From: JAJYVT01 sp036796435
Lineage (GTDB): Bacteria > Actinomycetota > Acidimicrobiia > Acidimicrobiales > RAAP-2
Length of the DNA stretch: 8,552 bases
Assembly: GCA_036796435.1 (NCBI GenBank)
Contig: DAIRCY010000106.1
Coordinates: 1-8,552, forward strand
Direction: 5' to 3'
The notes beneath the pieces were generated by a model that saw only the letters and a program-made list of their open reading frames with translations, was not told the origin of the DNA and made no database searches. The number at the start of each line of letters is the position of its first letter. Position 1 is the stretch's first letter. Both the position numbers and the translations under genes were made by a program. This document shows positions 1 through 5,778 of the stretch, piece by piece.

Positions 1-192
1 CCGGCCGGCGGGTCGGCCAGCGCCTCCGACGACGGGGCGTCCGGGTCTGCGGCGCCCAGCTCTGCACGCGGCTCGGGCAGGGCGCCGGCGACGAAGAAGG
101 CGTCCAAGGCGCCGGGCCGGACGAAGAAGGCGGCCCCGAAGAAGGCTCCGGCGAAGCGGGCAGCGGCGACAGCGCGCCGCAAGGCCTCGTAG
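1..192 (+). CDS. Lys/Ala-rich C-terminal tail of a protein (5' end outside window)
   Basis: The frame starting at base 1 is open from the window edge to a TAG stop and gives 63 residues. The first part is a Gly/Ser/Ala-rich stretch with two Asp residues. From about residue 28 it becomes a basic tail with repeated TKKA, PKKAP and AKR motifs, ending ARRKAS. Such PAKKA-type tails are known at the C-termini of actinobacterial HU/HupB-like nucleoid proteins, topoisomerase I, Ku, and some sigma and RNA-binding proteins, where they bind nucleic acid non-specifically. Too little is visible to choose among these, so no function is assigned. The gene converges on the ABC ATPase, with only 18 bases between the two stop codons. 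Confidence 0.6.
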   Translation, partial: PAGGSASASDDGASGSAAPSSARGSGRAPATKKASKAPGRTKKAAPKKAPAKRAAATARRKAS

Positions 193-194
193 CT

Positions 195-210
195 CCGCCG
201 GGACCGGCGG
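195..210. terminator. Compact bidirectional terminator hairpin between convergent genes
   Basis: CCGCCG and CGGCGG form a perfect 6-bp stem around a GGAC tetraloop. The flanking TAG (190-192, stop of the Lys-rich gene) and CTA (211-213, the minus-strand TAG stop of the ATPase) could pair further across a two-base bulge. The hairpin fills almost the whole 18-base gap between two convergent stop codons, so it could end transcription from both sides. There is no U-tract, which is common for terminators in high-GC actinomycetes. The role is inferred from position and symmetry. Confidence 0.5.
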
Positions 211-1443
211 CTACGTGGGGAGCGGCGCCGGGCTCCTCGGCTCCGTCGCCCCCACCTCGTCGCTCCGGTCGTCACGAAGCGATCGGCGCATGGCGCCGTG
301 GATCAGGTTCGGGGTGAGGATGCCGAGGTAGCGGCCCCGGTCGACGACCGGCAGCCACGACACGTCGTGATCGAGCATCTCGGCGAGCGCGGCGCGCAGC
401 GTGGTGCCGAGGGGAACCTCAACGGCGAAAGGTTGGGCGCGCTCGCCGGCGGTCGTCGGCTCCCCGGTGGTGCTGGCCCCGGCGGCCTCCTCGTCGACCG
501 CCACCCACCCGATCAGACGACCGTCGTCGACCACGACCGCCCACCGGGCCTCGGCGGCGTCTGTGGCCCCGCTCCCTGCGCCAGGCAGCGCACATGCCGG
601 AGGCCGACGCAGGCGGGCCCTCTCGGCGATCTCGGACATGGACGTGCCCGGCGCCACCTCGACCGGGTGGAGGAGGTCGTCCGGCCTGACGCCGACGACG
701 GCGAGACGCCGCACGCCGCGGTCCGTGCCGACGAAGTCCGCCACGAATGCCGTCGCCGGACGCCCCAACACGTCGACCGGCGTGTCGTACTGCTCGAGCA
801 CGCCTCCTTGGGAGAGCACGGCGATCCGGTCCCCGAGCCTCGCCGCCTCGTCGATGTCGTGGGTGACGAAGACGATGGTCTTCTCGAGCGCGGTCTGCAG
901 GTCGAGCAGCTCTCCTTGGAGCCGGTGGCGGGTGGCGGGGTCCACCGCGCCGAACGGCTCGTCCATGAGCAGAACCGGGGGGTCCGCGGCGAGCGCCCTC
1001 GCCACTCCGACGCGCTGGCGCTCCCCGCCCGAGAGCTCGTGGGGGAAGCGTCTCGCGTACTGGTCGGGGTCGAGCCCCACGAGCTCGAGCAGCTCGCCGA
1101 CGCGCAGCGCGATGCGCTGCCTGTCCCAGCCGAGCAGGCGCGGCACCACGGCGACGTTGTCGGCCACGCGGCGGTGGGGGAACAAGCCCCCCTGCTGGAT
1201 CACGTACCCGATCTTCCTGCGCAGCGCGACCACGTCCATGGACGTCACGTCGTCGCCGTCGATCAGGATCCGGCCCGAGCTCGGCTCGACGAGGCGGTTG
1301 ATCATCTGCAGCGTGGTGGTCTTGCCGCAGCCAGAGGGGCCGACGAGCACGCAGATCTCTCCGCCTGGAATATCCATCGACAACGAGTCGACAGCGACGG
1401 TGTCCTTGGCGTAGCGCTTGGACACCTCGTCCAGCACGATCAT
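211..1443 (-). CDS. Osmoprotectant (glycine betaine/choline-type) ABC importer ATPase with CBS domains
   Basis: This 410-residue protein is the nucleotide-binding subunit of an OpuA/OpuC/ProV-type importer, acting on the cytoplasmic face of the membrane. Visible motifs are Walker A GPSGCGKTT (35-43), the Q-loop in VIQQGGLFPH (82-90), signature LSGGERQRVG (137-146), Walker B VLLMDEP (157-163), D-loop GAVD (165-168) and the switch His in VTHD (H195). Residues after about 245 form two CBS-like segments (about 248-318 and 338-385). In this family CBS domains sense ionic strength or nucleotides and gate transport. They are separated by Gly/Ala/Thr-rich linkers, and an acidic, Pro-rich tail follows. 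The ATG at 1443 sits directly before the family's usual N-terminus (IVLDEVSKRY). No Shine-Dalgarno is visible, and a -10-like TAACCT lies 9 bases upstream. The partner permeases are divergent. Substrate is inferred from family and neighbours. Confidence 0.93.
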   Translation of the reverse strand: MIVLDEVSKRYAKDTVAVDSLSMDIPGGEICVLVGPSGCGKTTTLQMINRLVEPSSGRILIDGDDVTSMDVVALRRKIGYVIQQGGLFPHRRVADNVAVVPRLLGWDRQRIALRVGELLELVGLDPDQYARRFPHELSGGERQRVGVARALAADPPVLLMDEPFGAVDPATRHRLQGELLDLQTALEKTIVFVTHDIDEAARLGDRIAVLSQGGVLEQYDTPVDVLGRPATAFVADFVGTDRGVRRLAVVGVRPDDLLHPVEVAPGTSMSEIAERARLRRPPACALPGAGSGATDAAEARWAVVVDDGRLIGWVAVDEEAAGASTTGEPTTAGERAQPFAVEVPLGTTLRAALAEMLDHDVSWLPVVDRGRYLGILTPNLIHGAMRRSLRDDRSDEVGATEPRSPAPLPT

Positions 1444-1452
1444 GGAGCGCCC

Positions 1453-1458
1453 AGGTTA
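1453..1458 (-). promoter_or_regulatory. Candidate -10 element for the ABC ATPase (near-leaderless start)
   Basis: On the minus strand, TAACCT fits the actinobacterial TANNNT -10 pattern and ends 9 bases before the ATG of the ATPase. Initiation would then fall at or within a few bases of the start codon, giving a leaderless or near-leaderless mRNA. This agrees with the absence of a Shine-Dalgarno. No convincing -35 hexamer lies 16-18 bases upstream. Confidence 0.3.
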
Positions 1459-1506
1459 CCCAGGCGTCGCACGCATGGCGGCGTCGCTCGGCTCGGTGGC
1501 CGCCGC

Positions 1507-1512
1507 TAACGT
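1507..1512 (+). promoter_or_regulatory. Candidate -10 element for the permease operon
   Basis: TAACGT fits TANNNT and lies 22 bases before the preferred permease ATG at 1535. No good -35 is visible. If this element is used, the message would start near 1519, which rules out the upstream start codons at 1418, 1475 and 1511 and supports 1535. The call rests on pattern and position only. Confidence 0.25.
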
Positions 1513-1534
1513 GGCGCCGGTGCCGGGCGGCCCG

Positions 1535-2206
1535 ATGTTCGCCGGACTCTTCGAGTGGAGCGCGCTCCCGGCGTGGCCGACAATCCGCGCCGATCTCTTC
1601 CAGCACGTCGAGCTCGCGTTGATCGCCGTGGCGATCGGCTCCGCGATCGCCCTCCCCCTGGCGCTGGCATCCTGGCGGTACCGGTTCGTGCGTCTGCCGG
1701 TCTTCGCGTTCTCGAGCGCGCTGTACGTCGTGCCGTCGCTCGCGCTGTTCGTGCTCATCTTGCCGATCACCGGCATCGGCTCGGTGCTGACCGCGGAGGT
1801 CGCGCTCGTCGGCTACACGCTGCTCATACTCGTCATGAACATCGTCGCGGGACTCGACGCGGTGCCGCCCGACGTCCGCGAGGCGGCGGCCGCGATGGGC
1901 TATTCGCCACCGGCGGCGTTGCTGCGCGTGGACCTCGTCCTCGCGCTGCCGTACATCTTCGCCGGGCTGAGGATCGCGATGACGACCGTCGTCGGGCTCG
2001 TGACGGTGACCGCGCTCATCGGCCTGGGCGGCCTCGGCCGGCTCATCACGACCGGCTTCAACGCCGACAACGGCACGGAGGTGCTCGCCGGCCTGGTCCT
2101 CTCGGTCGCCCTCGCCGCGGTCTTCGACCTGTTCTTCGTCGCGGCCGAGAAGCTGCTCGTGCCGTGGGCCAGGGGCCGCCGGGCGACGGCAGGCGCACGG
2201 GCCTGA
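1535..2206 (+). CDS. Osmoprotectant ABC transporter permease (first of two)
   Basis: This is a BPD-type inner-membrane permease of the OpuBB/ProW group. From the ATG at 1535 it has 223 residues, normal for the family, with about five or six hydrophobic segments. The cytoplasmic EAA loop that docks on the ATPase is clear at about 109-141 (VPPDVREAAAAMG). The frame stays open back to an ATG at 1418, but that overlaps the ATPase start on the other strand. ATG 1475 and GTG 1511 are further options. I chose 1535 because family N-termini begin shortly before the first membrane segment (DLFQHVELALIAVAIG); the upstream GGGCGG is only a weak ribosome site. The stop TGA lies one base before the next gene's ATG, so translation is probably coupled. 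It likely forms a heterodimeric channel with the second permease. Confidence 0.9.
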   Translation: MFAGLFEWSALPAWPTIRADLFQHVELALIAVAIGSAIALPLALASWRYRFVRLPVFAFSSALYVVPSLALFVLILPITGIGSVLTAEVALVGYTLLILVMNIVAGLDAVPPDVREAAAAMGYSPPAALLRVDLVLALPYIFAGLRIAMTTVVGLVTVTALIGLGGLGRLITTGFNADNGTEVLAGLVLSVALAAVFDLFFVAAEKLLVPWARGRRATAGARA

Positions 2207-2207
2207 G

Positions 2208-2930
2208 ATGCACTTCTTCTCGCAGGTCGCCTCCTGGTTCGGCCAGGCAACACACTGGAGCGGCCCCAACGGCATCCCCACCCTCTTCGTCAACCAGGTG
2301 TTGCTGAGCCTCGCGGTCGTCGCGGCGGCGCTCCTCGTCGGAGGGGGGCTCGGACTCGTGCTGGGCCACTTCCGGCGCGGCGCGCTTCTGGCGGTGAACT
2401 CCGCCAATGCGGCGCGCGCCATCCCCACCCTCGCCCTCCTCACCTTGTTCGCCATCCTTCCCGCCATCTCGCTCGCCGGGAACGGGTTCCTCGCCTCCTT
2501 CCTCGCCCTCGTGATCCTCGCCGTGCCGCCGATCCTCACGAACACCTACGTCGGCGTGCGCGAGGTCGACCGCGACGTGCGGGAGGCCGCCGCCGCGATG
2601 GGGATGCATGGTGGCCAGGTGATGCTCGGCGTCGAGTTGCCGTTGGCCGTCCCCGTCATCGCGACGGGCGTCCGGGTGGCGGCCATCGAGGTCGTCGCCA
2701 CCTCCACGCTCGCCGCGTACGTGAGCTACCCGGACCTCGGGACCTACGTCATCGCAGGGCTCGACACGAACGACACGGTCGAGGCGTTCTGTGGCGGGCT
2801 CCTGGTCGTGCTCACCGCGGCGGTCGTGGCGGTCCTCTTCGGCCGGCTGCAGCGACTGGTCACCCCGGCACCGCTCCGCCGGCGCTCGCCGCTCTTGGCG
2901 CGGGCAGGCGCCGGGCGAGGCGGCGCCTGA
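2208..2930 (+). CDS. Osmoprotectant ABC transporter permease (second of two)
   Basis: This 240-residue membrane permease is of the OpuBD/YehW type. An N-terminal segment (1-30) is followed by hydrophobic helices at about 31-53, 70-90, 93-115, 146-170 and 195-212. The EAA loop at about 117-148 (VDRDVREAAAAMGMHGG) closely matches that of the preceding permease and should contact the ATPase. The C-terminus is a short basic, Ala/Arg-rich cytoplasmic tail after about residue 215. The ATG follows the upstream TGA by one base, so translational coupling is likely and no strong Shine-Dalgarno is needed. Importers of this family use two different permeases in one complex, and both are present here. Confidence 0.92.
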   Translation: MHFFSQVASWFGQATHWSGPNGIPTLFVNQVLLSLAVVAAALLVGGGLGLVLGHFRRGALLAVNSANAARAIPTLALLTLFAILPAISLAGNGFLASFLALVILAVPPILTNTYVGVREVDRDVREAAAAMGMHGGQVMLGVELPLAVPVIATGVRVAAIEVVATSTLAAYVSYPDLGTYVIAGLDTNDTVEAFCGGLLVVLTAAVVAVLFGRLQRLVTPAPLRRRSPLLARAGAGRGGA

Positions 2931-2983
2931 ACGGTCGCCACCGGCGGTCCGGTACGGTTTGCCCAACAGAGAGGAGCCAAGCC

Positions 2984-3940
2984 ATGGACGACCGTCTGCG
3001 CAGGTTGGCGGGGGCGCGAGCGGCCCGGGTCGCCGCGCTGGTCGCGGCGGCCGCGGTCGCCGTGGTCGGGCTGTCGGCGATCCCCCAGCCCGGCGCGGGG
3101 GCCAGCACCGCCAAGTCCTCGAAGTCGACCATCGTCATCGGCTCGACCAATTTCGAAGAGCAGACAATCGTCGCCAACCTGTACGCGGACGTCCTCCGGC
3201 ACGCGGGCTACCACGTGAAGGTGGAGCCTTCCCTCGGGACGAGGGCGGTCGTCGTGCCCGCGATCGAGCACGGCCAGATCGACATCGAGCCCGACTACGC
3301 GGGGTCGCTCGTGAACTACCTCGCCGGGAACGGCGCGACACTGCCGCAGTCCAAGACAGTGAAGGCCGCCGAGCGGTATCTCAAGTCACACCTCAAGAAG
3401 TTCGGGGTGACCGTGCTCCCGGCCGCCAAGGCGATCGACACGAACGTCTTCGCCGTCACGCGGGCCACCGCCGCCAAGTACCACCTCACGACGCTCAAGA
3501 GCCTGAAGAGGGCCGCGTCACACCTGATACTCGGAGGGCCTGCCGAGTGCCCGACCTACGAAGGGTGTCTCAAGGGCCTCGAGAGCGTCTACGGCCTCCA
3601 CTTCGCGTCGTTCAAGCAGACCGACGAGGCGGGTCCGATCTCGATCGCCGACTTGAAGAACGGCGCGGTCCAGGTCGTGGAGCTGTTCTCGAGCAACGGC
3701 GCCGTCCAGGCGAACCACTTCGTGGCCCTGAAGGACACAAAGCACCTCGAGGGCGCCACATACGTGATCCCGGTCATCCGCAAGGCCATCGACAAGCGGG
3801 GCGTCGCCAAGGTGCTCGACAAATTGTCGAAGAAGCTCACGACGTCGGCGCTCTCAGGCATGAACCTCAAGGTGATCACAACAAAGGACCAGCCGGCGAC
3901 AGTGGCGAAGGCCTGGCTCACCCAAAAGAAGCTCATCTAG
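2984..3940 (+). CDS. Osmoprotectant ABC transporter substrate-binding protein (OpuAC/ProX-like)
   Basis: This 318-residue extracytoplasmic protein captures the quaternary-amine solute. A strong ribosome site (GAGGAG, 2971-2976) lies 7 bases before the ATG. Residues 1-40 form a Sec-type signal: basic N-terminus (RLRRLAGARAAR), Ala/Val-rich core (17-30), and a likely signal peptidase I site after AGA (38-40). No Cys and no lipobox are present there, which is unusual for a Gram-positive binding protein. The mature part starts with the family pattern IVIGSTNFEEQTIVANLYAD (50-69), then IDIEPDYAGSLVNYL (99-113). The C-lobe carries GGPAECPTYEGCLKGL (184-199), whose Cys189 and Cys195 probably form a disulfide, and ends with PATVAKAWL (304-312). 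It lies 53 bases after the second permease, probably in the same operon. Glycine betaine, choline or carnitine are all possible ligands. Confidence 0.92.
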   Translation: MDDRLRRLAGARAARVAALVAAAAVAVVGLSAIPQPGAGASTAKSSKSTIVIGSTNFEEQTIVANLYADVLRHAGYHVKVEPSLGTRAVVVPAIEHGQIDIEPDYAGSLVNYLAGNGATLPQSKTVKAAERYLKSHLKKFGVTVLPAAKAIDTNVFAVTRATAAKYHLTTLKSLKRAASHLILGGPAECPTYEGCLKGLESVYGLHFASFKQTDEAGPISIADLKNGAVQVVELFSSNGAVQANHFVALKDTKHLEGATYVIPVIRKAIDKRGVAKVLDKLSKKLTTSALSGMNLKVITTKDQPATVAKAWLTQKKLI

Positions 3941-3957
3941 TCGCTGGCGGGAGCGGA

Positions 3958-3994
3958 AGCCCCCCGGGCACCGAAGGGCGCTAGCTAGTGCGCC
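3958..3994. terminator. Weak candidate terminator region between convergent genes
   Basis: The 63-base gap between the binding protein (plus) and the F420-dependent oxidoreductase (minus) holds overlapping small inverted repeats. GGCGC (3977-3981) can pair with GCGCC (3990-3994) around an 8-base loop. Alternatively AGCCCCC (3958-3964) can pair with GGGCGCT (3976-3982) with one C-C mismatch. A direct repeat CCGAAGG (3971-3977 and 3993-3999) flanks the first hairpin. The stems are short, so the call rests mainly on the convergent position. Confidence 0.3.
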
Positions 3995-4003
3995 GAAGGC
4001 CGC

Positions 4004-4849
4004 TCAGGCGCCGCAGCGCTCGAGGAGCCCGGCGTCGCGGTCGAGGACCGGGAGCAGCTCGTCGCGGCCGAGGGGCCGCAGCGCCAGGACGGCGCGCGTC
4101 ACGCCGAGCTCCTGCAGGCGTTCGAGCGAGGCGGGGTCTCGCGACGCGCCGAACATCGTGACGGGGACGGGTCCACGCCCGGCGTCGTCGGCCCGTGCCT
4201 GCAGCTCGGCGATCTGGCAGCCGAGCACCTCGGGGTCGGGGATCCGGATCGGCATCCACTCGTCGCCGATTGCGAGCACCCGGTCGACGACCGTCGGACC
4301 GCTTCCGCCGACGATGACGGGCGGATGCGGTCGCTGCACAGGCTTCGGCCAGCTCCAGAGGGGGCCGAAATCGACGAAGCGGCCGTGATAGGAGGCCTCG
4401 TCCTCGGTCCAGATCGCCTTCATCGCTTCGACGCGCTCTTGGAGGAGCGCCGTGCGCGTGCGCGGGTCGGTGCCGTGGTCGGCCATCTCCTCGCGGTTCC
4501 ACCCCGCTCCGATCCCGAAGAGGAACCTGCCCCCGCTGATGAAGTCGAGGCTCGCCACTTCCTTCGCCGTCGTGATCGGGTCGCGCTCGACCACGAGGCA
4601 GATCCCGGTGCCGACGAGCAACCGCTCGGTCACCGCGGCGACGGCGCTCAGTGCGACGAACGGGTCGTGGGTGTGCCTGTACTCCTCTGGCAGCTCCGGA
4701 CCGCCAGGCCACGGGCTGAGGCGGCTCACCGGGATGTGGGTGTGCTCGGGAAAGAAGAGTGACTCGAAGCCGCGCGCCTCGACCTCGCGGCCGAGCTCGG
4801 CCGGGGCGATCGCGTAGTCCGTCGGGAACATCGTGACGCCGAACTTCAT
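4004..4849 (-). CDS. LLM-class F420-dependent oxidoreductase (Rv2161c-type)
   Basis: This 281-residue cytoplasmic protein has the luciferase-like monooxygenase TIM-barrel fold and probably uses coenzyme F420. Its start MKFGVTMFPTDYAIAPAELG and the run GFESLFFPEHTHIPVSR (27-43) are typical of the TIGR03619/Rv2161c group. Other family marks are AAVTERLLVGTGICLV (71-86), DFISGGRFLFGIGAGWNREE (102-121) and PPVIVGGSG (176-184). The ATG at 4849 gives the full N-terminal beta strand. No Shine-Dalgarno is evident, but TAGCGT lies 9 bases upstream. Its start lies 96 bases from the stop of the upstream VOC gene, so it may have its own promoter. The substrate cannot be read from sequence; the group is mostly uncharacterised. 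Confidence 0.9.
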   Translation of the reverse strand: MKFGVTMFPTDYAIAPAELGREVEARGFESLFFPEHTHIPVSRLSPWPGGPELPEEYRHTHDPFVALSAVAAVTERLLVGTGICLVVERDPITTAKEVASLDFISGGRFLFGIGAGWNREEMADHGTDPRTRTALLQERVEAMKAIWTEDEASYHGRFVDFGPLWSWPKPVQRPHPPVIVGGSGPTVVDRVLAIGDEWMPIRIPDPEVLGCQIAELQARADDAGRGPVPVTMFGASRDPASLERLQELGVTRAVLALRPLGRDELLPVLDRDAGLLERCGA

Positions 4850-4858
4850 CGCGTGCTC

Positions 4859-4864
4859 ACGCTA
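4859..4864 (-). promoter_or_regulatory. Candidate -10 element for the F420-dependent oxidoreductase
   Basis: On the minus strand, TAGCGT fits TANNNT and ends 9 bases before the ATG at 4849. This is the same geometry as upstream of the ABC ATPase, and it implies a near-leaderless transcript. No good -35 is seen. Confidence 0.28.
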
Positions 4865-4910
4865 CAGGGGGGCCGCACGAGCACTCGGATCGAGCCGGGA
4901 GTAGGCGTGG

Positions 4911-4943
4911 CGTCAGGGCACCGTCAGGGCGCCGTCAGCTCCA
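4911..4943. repeat. Short 11-base tandem repeat (about 2.6 copies)
   Basis: CGTCAGGGCAC (4911-4921), CGTCAGGGCGC (4922-4932) and a decaying third copy starting CGTCAG (4933-4943) lie just after the VOC stop codon, in the gap before the oxidoreductase. The repeat is small and may be slippage; no function is visible. Confidence 0.5.
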
Positions 4944-4945
4944 CG

Positions 4946-5722
4946 TCATCGCGGCAGGGCGCGGAACCTGAATTCGGCGCCTGAGGGGTCCGCGACCGTG
5001 GCGGTCGTGCCGTAGGGCGAGGGCTGACCCACCATGAGGACGCGGCCGCCCAGCCGCTCGACCGCCGCGACGGACGCGTCGACGTCTTCGACCCGCCAAT
5101 AGATGGCCCACGACGGCGAAGCCCCGTCCGGGAGGAAGGCGGCGGCGTCCATGATCCCCGCGACCGGCGCCGTGCCGCCCTTCGTCCGCAGGAGCGTATA
5201 GAGGGGAGCGTCGTTGCCGACCTGGGCGACCTCCCAGCCGAGCACGGATCGGTAGAAGGCGACGGCGCCGTCGTGGTCGCGGGTCGACAGCTCGAACCAG
5301 TCGGGCGCCCCCGGCTCGCCGAGCACGGTGAACCCGGCGAAAGCCAACGGCTGCCAGGTGCCGAAGGCCGCACCGGTCGGATCAGCGAGCACGGACTGCA
5401 CGCCGAGGTCGCCGACCGTCATCGCCCCTGCGAAGACCTGCGCACCCGACTCGGTGGCCGCCTTCAGCGTGGCCTCGGCATCGTCGACCGCGAAGTACGC
5501 CTTCCAGCGGTTGTCCGCCTTCATGTCTCCCATGTCCCCCATCGCACCGGCGACCTGGACGCCGTCACGCGAGAACGTGAAGTAGCCGCCGAACTCCGGC
5601 TGGGGGTCGCTCGCCTCCCAGCCGAACAGCTCGCCGTAGAAGCGGCGGGCGCCGTCGACGTCGGAGGTCCACAAGTCGGCCCAGCACGGGTCGCCGGCGG
5701 AAGGAGTGGCTCTGGTGGGCAC
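4946..5722 (-). CDS. Two-domain VOC (glyoxalase/bleomycin-resistance fold) protein, Cfp30B-like
   Basis: This 258-residue protein carries two tandem VOC modules, about residues 12-124 and 140-256. Each has the helix motif (FYGELFGW at 28-35, FYRSVLGW at 157-164) and the closing strand (ADPTGAAFGTWQP at 113-125, ADPSGAEFRF at 244-253). Length and layout resemble the mycobacterial 27-kDa antigen Cfp30B (Rv0577) family. VOC proteins use a beta-alpha-beta-beta-beta fold for metal-dependent lyase, dioxygenase or binding functions; the reaction here is unknown. I chose the GTG at 5722 because AGAGAGGA lies 5 bases upstream and residue 12 begins the first module. The frame stays open upstream to 6049, but that part overlaps the sigma-factor gene and is spurious. 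It follows the sigma gene by 56 bases and is probably co-transcribed. Confidence 0.88.
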   Translation of the reverse strand: MPTRATPSAGDPCWADLWTSDVDGARRFYGELFGWEASDPQPEFGGYFTFSRDGVQVAGAMGDMGDMKADNRWKAYFAVDDAEATLKAATESGAQVFAGAMTVGDLGVQSVLADPTGAAFGTWQPLAFAGFTVLGEPGAPDWFELSTRDHDGAVAFYRSVLGWEVAQVGNDAPLYTLLRTKGGTAPVAGIMDAAAFLPDGASPSWAIYWRVEDVDASVAAVERLGGRVLMVGQPSPYGTTATVADPSGAEFRFRALPR

Positions 5723-5746
5723 GGTGGTCCTCTCTCTCGTGTGTCT

Positions 5747-5760
5747 CGCCCCTTTGGGCG
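5747..5760 (-). other. Small hairpin between sigma factor and VOC genes
   Basis: CGCCC and GGGCG form a 5-bp stem with a 4-base loop (AAAG in the minus-strand transcript), placed about 10 bases before the VOC Shine-Dalgarno. It could be a weak attenuator or a processing or stability hairpin that sets the VOC-to-sigma ratio, or it could be chance in GC-rich DNA. Confidence 0.3.
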
Positions 5761-5778
5761 TTGTCGATGGCGTCGACC

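Noticed and set aside
298..1509. Long plus-strand open frames (up to 403 codons) antisense to the ABC ATPase
   Set aside because: They are rich in Arg/His/Pro without recognisable motifs, and the opposite strand holds an ATPase with every ABC motif. Long antisense frames are expected in DNA of this GC content.
1418..1534. Earlier start for the first permease (1418, 1475 or 1511)
   Set aside because: The extra 8-39 residues have no family counterpart. Start 1418 overlaps the ATPase start on the other strand, and a -10-like box at 1507-1512 favours 1535.
2479..2490. GGAAC-GG-GTTCC perfect palindrome
   Set aside because: It lies inside the second permease coding region, where it encodes a plain GNGF loop, with no suitable gene start nearby; probably chance.
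419..2545. 708-codon minus-strand open frame running across the permeases and ATPase
   Set aside because: Its translation is low-complexity Arg/Asp/His/Pro sequence. It is the shadow of the two permeases and of the ATPase in a shifted frame, and no domain is visible.
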